64,000 bases of DNA. It comes from Staphylococcus sp. ACRSN (GTDB lineage Bacteria > Bacillota > Bacilli > Staphylococcales > Staphylococcaceae). The position numbers and the translations under genes were made by a program. The notes under the pieces are model-generated. The model saw only the letters and a program-made list of their open reading frames with translations, did no database searches and was not told where the DNA came from. Shown piece after piece: positions 1 through 8,833 of the stretch (position 1 is its first letter; each line of letters starts with the position of its first letter). The stretch is from NCBI RefSeq assembly GCF_022346615.1, contig NZ_JAKRNS010000003.1, positions 1-64,000 of the forward strand, written 5' to 3'.

Positions 1-8
1 TGATAGAT

Positions 9-57
9 ACCACTTAAAGTTAGTATAATTCCTAATTTTAAGTGGTGCTTTTTATTT
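9..57 (+). terminator. Intrinsic terminator of a gene left of the window
   Basis: A 10-bp perfect stem (9-18 with 37-46) is followed on the + strand by a T-rich run. It should end a transcript coming from the left; the TGA at position 1 could be the stop codon of that gene, but this cannot be checked. Confidence 0.75.
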
Positions 58-486
58 TTATATTAAGTTTTGAACACTTATATGAAAGCGTTGTACTAAT
101 CGTATACATTTATAAAATAATAAAAATGTATTGGAAATAATTTGAGTTAGTGATAATATGTTTTAGTGTCATTTTCCACAAATTTAAAAAATATGTTTGG
201 GATAAATTTCAGAATGATATAATTTTGATGAATATAAAACTTTGAATTTTGATGAAATATCTCAATGATAGATATTTCTGTAGTTATTTAATGCTAAAGT
301 AAGTTAAATATTAGGGAATATGTTAATAAAAGCATGATTATTATAGTAATAGTCTAATTAATGGGAATAAGTATGTTATACATCGAAGTAACTGGGAAGT
401 TATAAAAGTGAAATATAGATAATTAAAATTATGTCTCTTTGCAATTACGATATTTAAACTATTAAATACGAATAGGAGAGATGTTA
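58..486. other. AT-rich intergenic region
   Basis: About 430 bases of very AT-rich sequence upstream of the first gene. I see no open frame with a ribosome binding site, no tRNA and no clear -35/-10 pair. It presumably holds the promoter of the downstream glycerophosphotransferase gene. Confidence 0.4.
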
Positions 487-3105
487 ATGGGGATACTATA
501 TAATGTGAAAAACTTATTGATTAAAAAGTTTGAATGTATAGATCTATATGACAAAGGTAATAAGATTGAAGTTGTTTTCAAGTATAAGAATTTTATATTA
601 CCAAAAGAACAAGGATTTGAGTTAAGAATACAAAATAAGAAAGCAGATGCAACGTTTAGAAAATCGAAATTAAATCATTTGATAATGGAAATAAATAAGC
701 ATGATTTAGTATTTCAAGAATATGAACCTTTTCTAAAACTAAATTTGTATTATAACAATGAAAAATTGTGGGTTAAAAATATATCGGAAAATGAACTTTA
801 CTTATCATTAGATAATGCATTGTGTAAATATCAAATTGGTAAAGATATGTTTATCAAAAAGGTGAATGAATCGTTTCAATTTAAGGATAAACATGTAAAG
901 TGTCAAGCATATATTGAGGGCTCAAATTTAATATTTAAAACAAATAAGAAAATTGAATTTGAGCAACTATTATTAGTAAAAGAAGCGGAAAATAAATTAA
1001 TTGATTTAAAGCAAATAGGAGATTCACAATTTACTATACCGATTGATAATATAGAATCTTTAGTTATGCAAGATTTTGATAGACTATTTTTAATAAAGAG
1101 TGATATTGCCCATAGAGTTAATTTTACAGGGAATTATGAATTTAATCTATATCATTATCATATTGAAATTAATGATAATAAATTTTATGTATTTCATAAA
1201 ATTTTAAATGTTTCTAATATGATTATTAATGAAGCGCCAGATAAGACAGGATATCTAATTAAAATAGACAAATCGGCATCTAAAGTTATAAGTGAGTTTG
1301 AAAATTTAGTACTAATGAATAATGAGAATCATATTATTGAAAAATATCCACTGAAGCGGTTAGGTAACCAACTTACATCGAAGATACCTTTCAGTTCACT
1401 TACTAATACAGCTGAAAAAAAGAAGTTATATATTGAAGGAATTGAAGATGATGGTGAAACAAAAAGAAGCGTTATCTATAGTATAAGAGAACAAAACAAT
1501 GATAGGGTCTTATATCAGTCTAATATCAGTATTAATAACCAATACTATTTATTGGATTTTAATTCAAAAAAAGGGATAGAGCTATTGTATAAAAAGCCAT
1601 TTTTTAAAAATGGGATAAATTATATAAAAGATGAAAAAATTAATTTCTTTGTTAAAGCTGATGATTTATATTCACATTGTACTTTTACATTATCTTTTGA
1701 AGATAGATATACAAATGATTATATTGAATATCAAATTGATGTAGGCGAAACTGAGCTAAAGTTAGATTATGAAACAATTGATCAAGTTATTTCAAAATCT
1801 AAGACTGTTATTGATTTATTTATTAATGTTAAAGAAGACGATACTATTGTTAGAAAAGAAAAAATTCGATATAGAACTGTTAAATATAAGAAAGATGCAT
1901 TTTTCTCTCAATATATTTTTGATACAAATAATGAACGTGTGTTTTATCTAAGCACAATTACACCTTTCAAAAATATAAAATTAGAAAGATTTTCAATTAC
2001 AAATGAACAAATGAGTGTTATGGATAACGAAAGCAAAGACAATAATATTTGGTTAATATCTGAAAGGTTTGATACAGCACAAGATAACGGCATTGTATTC
2101 TTCAATTGGTTACAGCAAAATACATCAGTTGAAGCGTATTATGTTATTGATTCGTATTCAGCAGATTATACTAAAATAAAAAATAATAAAAACGTATTGG
2201 AATTCGGATCATTAAAACATTTTGAAATTGCTAATAAAGCTAAGGTGCTGATTTCTACACATGATTTAGAAAATGTTTTACCATATAAACCAGCAAAAGG
2301 ATTTTATGGATATGAAAACACGATTAAAGTGTTTTTACAGCACGGTGTGTTAGGACGCAAAAATGTGGAATATCATAAAGCCTTTTATGACTTACCCTTT
2401 GATATGTTCAACGTAAGTAGTGAAAATGAAAAACAAGATGTTGTTATGAATCAAATGGGGTATCAAGCTGAAAACGTTTATGTTACAGGGCTTTCAAGAT
2501 TTGATGAATTACCAATTCGTGAAAATGGTAAAAAAATTAAAAAGATATTAATTATGCCTACTTGGAGAGATTGGTTAAATAGTGATATAGCTTTTGAAAA
2601 TAGTGAATATTTACAAAGATATCTCAATTTGACAAAAAATAGAGAATTGAATCAATTAATAGAAAATAATGATATTGAAGTTAATTTTTATCCACATTAT
2701 AGAGCGCAGCACTTCTTTAAATTATTTTTAACGAATAATCATATAAAAGTTAAATATGTAGAATTAGGAGAACAAACAGTTCAGTCATTGTTGATTGAAC
2801 ATGATTTACTTATAACGGATTATAGTAGTGTAAGTTTTGATTTTACTTATATGAATAAACCTGTTATTTTCTATCACTTTGATGTTAAACGCTTTTTTAG
2901 AAAGGGTATTTTAAGACCTATTCATGAGACTTTCTTAGGAGAAATTGTAAGTGATGAAACAAGTCTCGTTAAATTAATAGGTGATTATATTAAATCGAAT
3001 AATGAAATTAAAGCCGTCAATAAGCAGTCAATTTTTGAAAATATCGATCAAGATAATAATAAGAGAATTTATGAAAATATTATAGAGCGATTAACAAAAT
3101 ACTAA
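487..3105 (+). CDS. CDP-glycerol glycerophosphotransferase family protein (teichoic-acid type)
   Basis: Predicted 872-aa enzyme that would transfer glycerol phosphate (or a related polyol phosphate) from a CDP-activated donor in wall or capsule teichoic acid synthesis. The C-terminal third carries the family hallmarks: HGVLG near residue 619, PTWRDW near 691 and DYSSVSFDF near 778. The first ~480 residues are Lys/Asn/Ile-rich and probably beta-rich, with no domain I recognise; this makes the protein much longer than a simple TagB/TagF catalytic domain. AGGAG at 474-478 is too close to the ATG at 481, so the ATG at 487 is chosen. The gene stands alone, with a strong terminator downstream. The donor (CDP-glycerol or CDP-ribitol) cannot be decided from sequence. 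Confidence 0.85.
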   Translation: MGILYNVKNLLIKKFECIDLYDKGNKIEVVFKYKNFILPKEQGFELRIQNKKADATFRKSKLNHLIMEINKHDLVFQEYEPFLKLNLYYNNEKLWVKNISENELYLSLDNALCKYQIGKDMFIKKVNESFQFKDKHVKCQAYIEGSNLIFKTNKKIEFEQLLLVKEAENKLIDLKQIGDSQFTIPIDNIESLVMQDFDRLFLIKSDIAHRVNFTGNYEFNLYHYHIEINDNKFYVFHKILNVSNMIINEAPDKTGYLIKIDKSASKVISEFENLVLMNNENHIIEKYPLKRLGNQLTSKIPFSSLTNTAEKKKLYIEGIEDDGETKRSVIYSIREQNNDRVLYQSNISINNQYYLLDFNSKKGIELLYKKPFFKNGINYIKDEKINFFVKADDLYSHCTFTLSFEDRYTNDYIEYQIDVGETELKLDYETIDQVISKSKTVIDLFINVKEDDTIVRKEKIRYRTVKYKKDAFFSQYIFDTNNERVFYLSTITPFKNIKLERFSITNEQMSVMDNESKDNNIWLISERFDTAQDNGIVFFNWLQQNTSVEAYYVIDSYSADYTKIKNNKNVLEFGSLKHFEIANKAKVLISTHDLENVLPYKPAKGFYGYENTIKVFLQHGVLGRKNVEYHKAFYDLPFDMFNVSSENEKQDVVMNQMGYQAENVYVTGLSRFDELPIRENGKKIKKILIMPTWRDWLNSDIAFENSEYLQRYLNLTKNRELNQLIENNDIEVNFYPHYRAQHFFKLFLTNNHIKVKYVELGEQTVQSLLIEHDLLITDYSSVSFDFTYMNKPVIFYHFDVKRFFRKGILRPIHETFLGEIVSDETSLVKLIGDYIKSNNEIKAVNKQSIFENIDQDNNKRIYENIIERLTKY

Positions 3106-3142
3106 TCTATTTAAATAAATAGCTTGAGTAGTTTATCTGTTA

Positions 3143-3193
3143 AAAGGGAGCACATCGAAATCGACAAATTTCAATGCGCTCCCTTTATTTTCA
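3143..3193 (+). terminator. Intrinsic terminator
   Basis: A 9-bp GC-containing stem (3143-3151 with 3178-3186) with a weaker inner helix is followed by a T-rich stretch. It ends the glycerophosphotransferase transcript. Confidence 0.8.
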
Positions 3194-3651
3194 AATAATG
3201 AAAGAGGAAAATCTATTAAGTGATATTTCAGCGTTACAGCTATTATAAAAAACAATTTTTAGTAGAATGTTTGAACTTCATGTATTAATATCAATGGATA
3301 AATATACATAGTGAATTTTTGAATTCACTTTAATGATAAGTAAAATACAGCAATTGTAGTGACTCGAAAACTTGTTGAATTTAAAGTGATTTCATTGAAA
3401 ATAAGTATTAACTTTTAAAAAATATAAAGTATGCGCTTTATTTCAAATTTCCAACAATATTTTCGTATCAAAATTAAGTATTATATAGTAAAACACCACA
3501 ATTTATTAAATAGAAACAAATTGTGGTGTTTTATAAAAATTCATAAAAATATTACTATAAGTAAATTATTAAATTAAAATTGTGCTTGGATTGTATATTT
3601 GAATGTATAATTAAACAGTTGTCTAAGGTTTAATTATAATAATATTAAAGT
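3194..3651. other. Intergenic region between convergent genes
   Basis: About 460 bases with no supported reading frame. The only structure seen is the long hairpin at 3490-3532, listed separately. Confidence 0.4.
3490..3534. terminator. Bidirectional terminator hairpin downstream of purU
   Basis: A 15-bp perfect stem (3490-3504 with 3518-3532) has A-rich and T-rich flanks. It lies about 120 bases past the purU stop and probably ends purU on the minus strand. Confidence 0.75.
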
Positions 3652-4503
3652 CTATGAAAATACAATGGTTTTATTGCCTTCTGTTACAATAACTTTATGT
3701 TGTACATGTAGTTCTACAGCTTGTGCTAATACACGCGATTCAACATGGCGACCAATTTTGCGTAAATCCTTCACATTATATCTATGGTTGATACGTGTGA
3801 CATCTTGATCAATAATTGGTCCTTCATCTAAGTCAGAAGTAACATAGTGACTCGTTGCACCTACAAGTTTAACACCACGATCCCATGCTTGTTTATATGG
3901 ATTAGCACCGATAAAGGATGGTAAGAATGAATGGTGGATGTTAATAATTTGATTTGGATAGTGGCTTACAAAATTATCAGTTAAGATTTGCATATATTTT
4001 GCCAAAACAATAAGTTCAACTTCATGTTTAGCACAAATATCTAAGATGTTTTGTTCAACTTCAGATTTTGGATTCTTACTTGGAACATGATAAAAAGGAA
4101 TATTAAACGCATTTGCAAAGTGTTTATTATTTTCATGATTACTTACAACACACACGATTTCAGCTGGAATTTCTCCACGTTGTATACGTAATAATACTTC
4201 GTTAAACGCATGGTCTTCTTTTGATACAAATAAAGCAATTTTAGTTTTTTTACTATTATCAAATAATTCAAACTCAATATTATTGTCTTCTAATTCTTTT
4301 TCTAGTGCATCTTTTACCGTATCAACTTTTTCAAATTCAAATCTTAAATATAATTTTCCTTCTGTATCTTGATCACTATCATATTCTGTAAAATGATCAA
4401 GGTGTAGGATATTAGAATTATGTTTAGCGATTATGTTAGTGATTAAAGATGTGATACCAACCTTATCAGAACATGTTGCTAGTAATATGTATTTATCTTT
4501 CAT
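3652..4503 (-). CDS. purU: Formyltetrahydrofolate deformylase
   Basis: Hydrolyses 10-formyl-THF to THF and formate in the cytosol, balancing the one-carbon pool and supplying formate. The 283 residues match the family length. An N-terminal ACT-like domain (about 1-80) precedes a formyltransferase fold (88-283). The catalytic triad of the fold is visible with the classic spacing: N188, H190 and D226. The HHSFLP stretch at 190-195 separates PurU from the purine enzyme PurN. A GAGGTG site stands about 9 bases before the ATG. The gene is monocistronic, with a terminator hairpin downstream. Confidence 0.92.
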   Translation of the reverse strand: MKDKYILLATCSDKVGITSLITNIIAKHNSNILHLDHFTEYDSDQDTEGKLYLRFEFEKVDTVKDALEKELEDNNIEFELFDNSKKTKIALFVSKEDHAFNEVLLRIQRGEIPAEIVCVVSNHENNKHFANAFNIPFYHVPSKNPKSEVEQNILDICAKHEVELIVLAKYMQILTDNFVSHYPNQIINIHHSFLPSFIGANPYKQAWDRGVKLVGATSHYVTSDLDEGPIIDQDVTRINHRYNVKDLRKIGRHVESRVLAQAVELHVQHKVIVTEGNKTIVFS

Positions 4504-4934
4504 TTATATGGACACCTCAAATTTTAAAAGTAATTCAAATTATAATGAAGATTCTGAATAAAGTAAATCAATATAATTATATTTAACAATTTTTAAATTA
4601 AATAAGTTTTTAACTGTACGAAACAAGGTTAAATAAGCTATAATGATTATGCTCTTTTTACTTCAAAAAGGTAAAAAGTAACCAAGGATACTTTAATACA
4701 TATATTATTGATACGCTTACACAACTATAATTCACAAAAGATTATGCCTTATTGCTAATATGATTGATTATTTTGATAATTTCGCCAATAATTAAAAACA
4801 ATGAAAATTTCATTTCACTCTTTTATTTTATTAAAAATTGTATTAAGATGTAATTTGTGTTTCAAGAAGCGTGTATTTTTGCAATTTCTTGTGTCCGGAT
4901 AAAATATTCTTTTTATGAAAGGTAGATTAAAGTA
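4504..4934. other. Divergent intergenic region
   Basis: 430 AT-rich bases between purU (minus) and the HTH gene (plus). A weak inverted repeat lies at 4652-4677 without a T tract. No -35/-10 pair is convincing and no small gene is supported. Confidence 0.35.
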
Positions 4935-5399
4935 ATGGATAGACAGACTTTTACAGATTTAATTCAAACAAAATTTAAAATGGTTCGTATCGAAGCAGGT
5001 TATACGCAAGATACAATGGCTCAAACTATAGGTCTTTCAAAGAAGACATTAGTTCAAATAGAAAAAGAGAGAGTATTACCTAACTGGACAACATGTGTGT
5101 CAATTTGTGCATTATTTAGAGATTCAGATGTATTAAATAGTACATTTGGTTGTGATCCATTAGAAATGGTACAAACAATTTCACGTAATCACTGTGCATA
5201 TCCAAATCACTCAACTACTAGTGATATATATTGGAATACTATAGATAGTAGAAATGGCTTTATCTTACAAAGTAACAAAGTAAGTGATATTTATCGTGTA
5301 CTAAATAAAGAAACGCAACCTATTTTTGGTACTTCAAAAATGAGAGAAGCGGAAACATATTTCGGTAGAATTTCTAAAGAAGAGTTAATGCACGTATAG
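4935..5399 (+). CDS. Helix-turn-helix (XRE-type) transcriptional regulator
   Basis: A 154-aa protein with an XRE-type HTH at about residues 10-65: an initial helix, then GYTQDTMAQTIGLSKKTLVQIEKER, which holds the usual Q-x-x-x-A...G-x-S-x-x-T...E pattern. The C-terminal ~90 residues match nothing I recognise and may sense a ligand or mediate dimerisation. The upstream GAAAGG is modest and spaced about 12 bases from the ATG. It is monocistronic with its own terminator. Targets are unknown. Confidence 0.75.
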   Translation: MDRQTFTDLIQTKFKMVRIEAGYTQDTMAQTIGLSKKTLVQIEKERVLPNWTTCVSICALFRDSDVLNSTFGCDPLEMVQTISRNHCAYPNHSTTSDIYWNTIDSRNGFILQSNKVSDIYRVLNKETQPIFGTSKMREAETYFGRISKEELMHV

Positions 5400-5506
5400 A
5401 TTGCATTGGAAAAGTGATAGAAGAATCATTATTTATATGATTTAGTTTTAATAAAAGTAAGTGTTTAAATTATATTTGAATGATTTAGTCACTATATTGT
5501 AAATTT

Positions 5507-5540
5507 GACCTAAACAATGATTTAGGTCTTTTTTATTTAT
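5507..5540 (+). terminator. Intrinsic terminator
   Basis: An 8-bp stem (5507-5514 with 5521-5528) followed by a run of T ends the HTH regulator transcript. Confidence 0.85.
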
Positions 5541-5674
5541 TATAAAAATAAAAGCGGTGTTTTATTTCAGGAAATAGTATTATGCTACACAATTAGGTAC
5601 GGTATGTTATACAATATGATAATAGTTTTAATATGAGTAATATTTTAAAAGTTAAATTAAAGGAGTTAATGTAA

Positions 5675-6805
5675 ATGCATGCATTTTTGATCATAGTATT
5701 TATGATGGTTATAGGTGCGCTAATTGGTGGTGTAACTAATGTAATAGCAGTTAGAATGTTATTCCATCCATTTAAAACATACTATATATTTAAAAAAAGA
5801 GTTCCATTCACGCCAGGACTTATTCCTAAGCGAAGAGGGGAAATTGCTGATAAAATAGGACAAGTTGTTGAAGAACATTTACTTACTGAGTCAGTTTTCA
5901 AATCTAAATTGAACGAACCATCTTCAAAAGAAACAATAGAAGCGTTAATACAACAACAAATTGCAAAATTAAAGGAAGATTCAAGTACAATTCAATATTT
6001 TTCGAGCAAATTAGATATTGATGTAACAGGATTTACAAATGATAAATTGCAGCAACTCATTTCTAATAATTTAGATAAATTCTATGTAGAACATAAGGAA
6101 CAATCAATTCAGAGTATTTTACCTTATGAAATAGAGCAATCATTAGATCATAAAGTTGGATTAGTTCCAGATTTATTATTTAAAAGAGCACGAGTATATT
6201 TACAATCAGACAAAGGTGCTACGGATATTGCATCGATGCTTGATACGTTTTTTCAAGAAAAAGGTAAAATAGTCGGCTTATTACAAATGTTTATGACTAA
6301 AGAAAGTATTGCTGAACGTATCCAACATGAATTGATTAGATTGACTGAACATCCAAAAGCCAAAAGTATAGCGACACAAGTTATTGAAAGTGAATATGAA
6401 ACTATGAAAGCTAAATCATTATCTGAAGTCGTAAGTGAATCTCAGTTCAATACAATTAAGTCGTCAGTGAATGAACTTGCAGTTAGTTATCTAGCAATGG
6501 ACCAAAAATCAAACCAACCTTTAAAACAATTAATGCCAGGGTTTATAACTTTTTTAGAAAATAAAGTTGCAAAAAAACTTACAAACATTATTATTGAAAA
6601 TGCATCAGAGCATTTGTCGCCAATTATGAAGAAGATAAATTTGAGACAATTAGTCGAAGAACAAATTAATACATTTGATTTAGATTATATTGAGAAATTA
6701 ATTATTGATATTGCAAATAAAGAATTAAAATTAATCATGTTATTAGGATTTTTATTAGGAGGAATTATAGGCTTATTACAAGGCGTAATTGCTATCTTTG
6801 TATAA
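5675..6805 (+). CDS. DUF445 membrane-anchored protein (YheB-like)
   Basis: A 376-aa protein of the DUF445 family, function unknown. It has an N-terminal membrane segment (about 3-25) and a C-terminal one (about 353-375), so the large charged, helical middle part is tethered at both ends. The conserved N-terminal stretch contains NVIAVRMLFHPF and FTPGLIPKRRGEIA, typical of the family. AAGGAG stands 9 bases before the ATG; a nearer in-line ATG is followed at once by a stop. It is paired with a YheA-like gene downstream, as yheB/yheA are in Bacillus. Confidence 0.85.
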   Translation: MHAFLIIVFMMVIGALIGGVTNVIAVRMLFHPFKTYYIFKKRVPFTPGLIPKRRGEIADKIGQVVEEHLLTESVFKSKLNEPSSKETIEALIQQQIAKLKEDSSTIQYFSSKLDIDVTGFTNDKLQQLISNNLDKFYVEHKEQSIQSILPYEIEQSLDHKVGLVPDLLFKRARVYLQSDKGATDIASMLDTFFQEKGKIVGLLQMFMTKESIAERIQHELIRLTEHPKAKSIATQVIESEYETMKAKSLSEVVSESQFNTIKSSVNELAVSYLAMDQKSNQPLKQLMPGFITFLENKVAKKLTNIIIENASEHLSPIMKKINLRQLVEEQINTFDLDYIEKLIIDIANKELKLIMLLGFLLGGIIGLLQGVIAIFV

Positions 6806-6873
6806 CATATTAAATTATGTTATTGTAGTACCGATGTGGTTTTAACACATAAACACAAAAGGAGTGAAGCAGA

Positions 6874-7218
6874 ATGGCAGTAAATTTACACGATCATGCT
6901 AATCAATTAGAACAAGCTTTAAGAGAAAGTGATGAATACAAAGCAATTCAAAACGCTTATGCTAAAGTTAAAGAAAATCAAGAATCAAAAGACTTATTTG
7001 ACGAGTTCCGTGAAACTCAATTAAGCTTCCAACAAAAACAAATGCAAGGTGAAGAAATCGGTGAAGAAGAGCTACAAAAAGCACAAGAACAAGCTCAAAA
7101 AATCGAAAATGATTCTAATATTTCTGAATTAATGGCTGCAGAACAAAATATGAGCCAAGTATTCCAAGAAATCAACCAAATCATTGTTAAACCTTTAGAC
7201 GAAATCTACGCTGACTAA
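6874..7218 (+). CDS. YlbF/YmcA family protein (YheA-like)
   Basis: A 114-aa, highly charged, almost entirely alpha-helical cytosolic protein of the YlbF/YmcA/YheA family. Relatives YlbF and YmcA form the Y-complex that affects RNase Y and development in Bacillus; the role of YheA itself is unknown. The sequence is rich in Gln and Glu (for example [20 protein letters not shown]), as expected for the helical bundle. A strong AAAGGAG lies upstream and a terminator 70 bases downstream. Confidence 0.85.
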   Translation: MAVNLHDHANQLEQALRESDEYKAIQNAYAKVKENQESKDLFDEFRETQLSFQQKQMQGEEIGEEELQKAQEQAQKIENDSNISELMAAEQNMSQVFQEINQIIVKPLDEIYAD

Positions 7219-7647
7219 TTTTTAGTCAATGTAGAAGTGATTTCTAAATTAAGGGTAGGAGATTTAATCTTCTGACTCAAGTATAAAACGGCAATTTCTA
7301 TTTAAATAGAAATTGCCGTTTTGTACGTTAATTTAGAAGATTACTCTGTATATTAAGAATAAAGTTTGAACTAGTACCACCTTAGGACTAATCATGTTTT
7401 GTTTATGTAATGAAATAAGGTACGAAATAATAGTGATTTATGAATTTGAATAAGTATTTTTAAAGTGTATATATTTTTGTACCTTATGTGTTTTATCGAC
7501 TGATGCTTTATCTATGTGGTAAAATATAAAGATACTAGGTGGTGCCATGTATGTATTTTAATAAAGCTATTTTTACTTATAAAATAGAAAAATAGTTATG
7601 CATACATAACTACAAATAACCTTTCGATAAAGGAGAACATATATCAT
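7219..7647. other. Intergenic region upstream of the yhaO operon
   Basis: It holds the terminator at 7285-7326, then AT-rich sequence. At 7567-7610 there are nested inverted repeats: CTATTTTT with AAAAATAG, then GTTATG-CATA-CATAAC at 7595-7610. These could be an operator or leader hairpin for yhaO. No small gene is supported. Confidence 0.4.
7285..7326 (+). terminator. Intrinsic terminator, repeated-hairpin family
   Basis: A nearly perfect palindrome with core GGCAATTTCTAT / ATAGAAATTGCC and flanking AAAAC/GTTTT. It ends the yheA-like transcript and may act in both directions. Close relatives occur at 12753-12795, 38252-38292 and 45037-45080. Confidence 0.85.
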
Positions 7648-8832
7648 ATGGTTAAATTTATTCATTGTGCTGATTTACATTTAGATAGCCCTTTTAAATC
7701 TAGAAGTTATTTGAGTCAGTCTATATTTGAAGATATGCAAAATAGTGCTTACGAAAGCTTTAAAAAAATTATAGATTTAGCATTGAATGAAGAAGTTGAT
7801 TTTCTGATTATATCTGGAGATTTGTTTGATCAAGAAAATCGTACGTTACGTGCGGAAGTTTTTCTTAAAGAACAATTTAATAGATTAGCAAAAGAGCAAA
7901 TTTTTGTGTATATATGTCATGGTAATCATGATCCGTTGTCTGTAAATATCGGTACAGAATGGCCTGATAATGTATCTGTGTTTTCAGAGAATGTTGAAAC
8001 ATACCAAACGATTACAAAAGGCGGGGAAGAAATATTCCTACATGGGTTTAGTTATCAAAATGATGCAAGCTATGAAAATAAGATAGATGCATATCCTTCT
8101 AGCCAAGGACAAAAAGGTATACATATTGGTATCTTACATGGAACTTATAGTAAAACAGCTGCTAAAGATCGATATACAGAGTTTAGATTAGAAGATTTAA
8201 ACAGTAAATTATATCATTACTGGGCGTTGGGACATATACATGAAAGACAAGAATTAAGTGATATGCCACAAATACATTATCCTGGTAATATTCAAGGAAG
8301 ACACTTTAAAGAACTAGGAGAAAAAGGTTGTTTATTAGTAGAAGGAAACAATTTAAAATTAAATGTAAACTTCATACCTACACAATTTATCCGTTTTGAA
8401 AAAGCTACTATAGAAACTGATAAAACAACAAAACAAGGTATATTTGAAGCTATTCAAACATTTAAAGATAAAGTGCGGAAAAATGGCAAGTCCATTTATC
8501 AACTTACTGTTGAACTGACTACGGATCAAAACATAACTGATCAAGACTTAATTCAAGTTAAAGAGATGATTAGTGATTATGAAGAAAATGAACATCAATT
8601 TGTTTTTGTAGAAGATTTAATTGTCAGAAATAAATTTGATGAACAAAATACGTTAGTAAATGAATTTGCATCAGAGCTAATTGAGGATAATAGTATATTT
8701 GATCAAGCAATGAATGATTTATATCTAAATCCTAAAGCTTCAAAATACCTTGAAAATTATAGCGACTTTGATAGACGGAAATTGATTGAACACGCTGAGC
8801 TGTTATTAAAGTCAGATTTGAGGGGAGAATAA
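7648..8832 (+). CDS. yhaO: Metallophosphoesterase, SbcD/Mre11-like nuclease YhaO
   Basis: A 394-aa calcineurin-like phosphoesterase expected to be a Mn-dependent DNA nuclease. The metal-binding motifs appear in order: D9-x-H11 (CADLHLDS), SGDLFDQ, CHGNHD, a single His in GILHGTY and GHIHERQ. It overlaps no neighbour but ends one base before the YhaN ATG, so the two are translationally coupled and likely form an SbcCD/Mre11-Rad50-like complex. The order yhaO-yhaN-yhaM is conserved in Bacillus. AAGGAG is placed about 10 bases before the ATG. Substrate specificity is inferred from family. Confidence 0.88.
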   Translation: MVKFIHCADLHLDSPFKSRSYLSQSIFEDMQNSAYESFKKIIDLALNEEVDFLIISGDLFDQENRTLRAEVFLKEQFNRLAKEQIFVYICHGNHDPLSVNIGTEWPDNVSVFSENVETYQTITKGGEEIFLHGFSYQNDASYENKIDAYPSSQGQKGIHIGILHGTYSKTAAKDRYTEFRLEDLNSKLYHYWALGHIHERQELSDMPQIHYPGNIQGRHFKELGEKGCLLVEGNNLKLNVNFIPTQFIRFEKATIETDKTTKQGIFEAIQTFKDKVRKNGKSIYQLTVELTTDQNITDQDLIQVKEMISDYEENEHQFVFVEDLIVRNKFDEQNTLVNEFASELIEDNSIFDQAMNDLYLNPKASKYLENYSDFDRRKLIEHAELLLKSDLRGE

Positions 8833-8833
8833 T

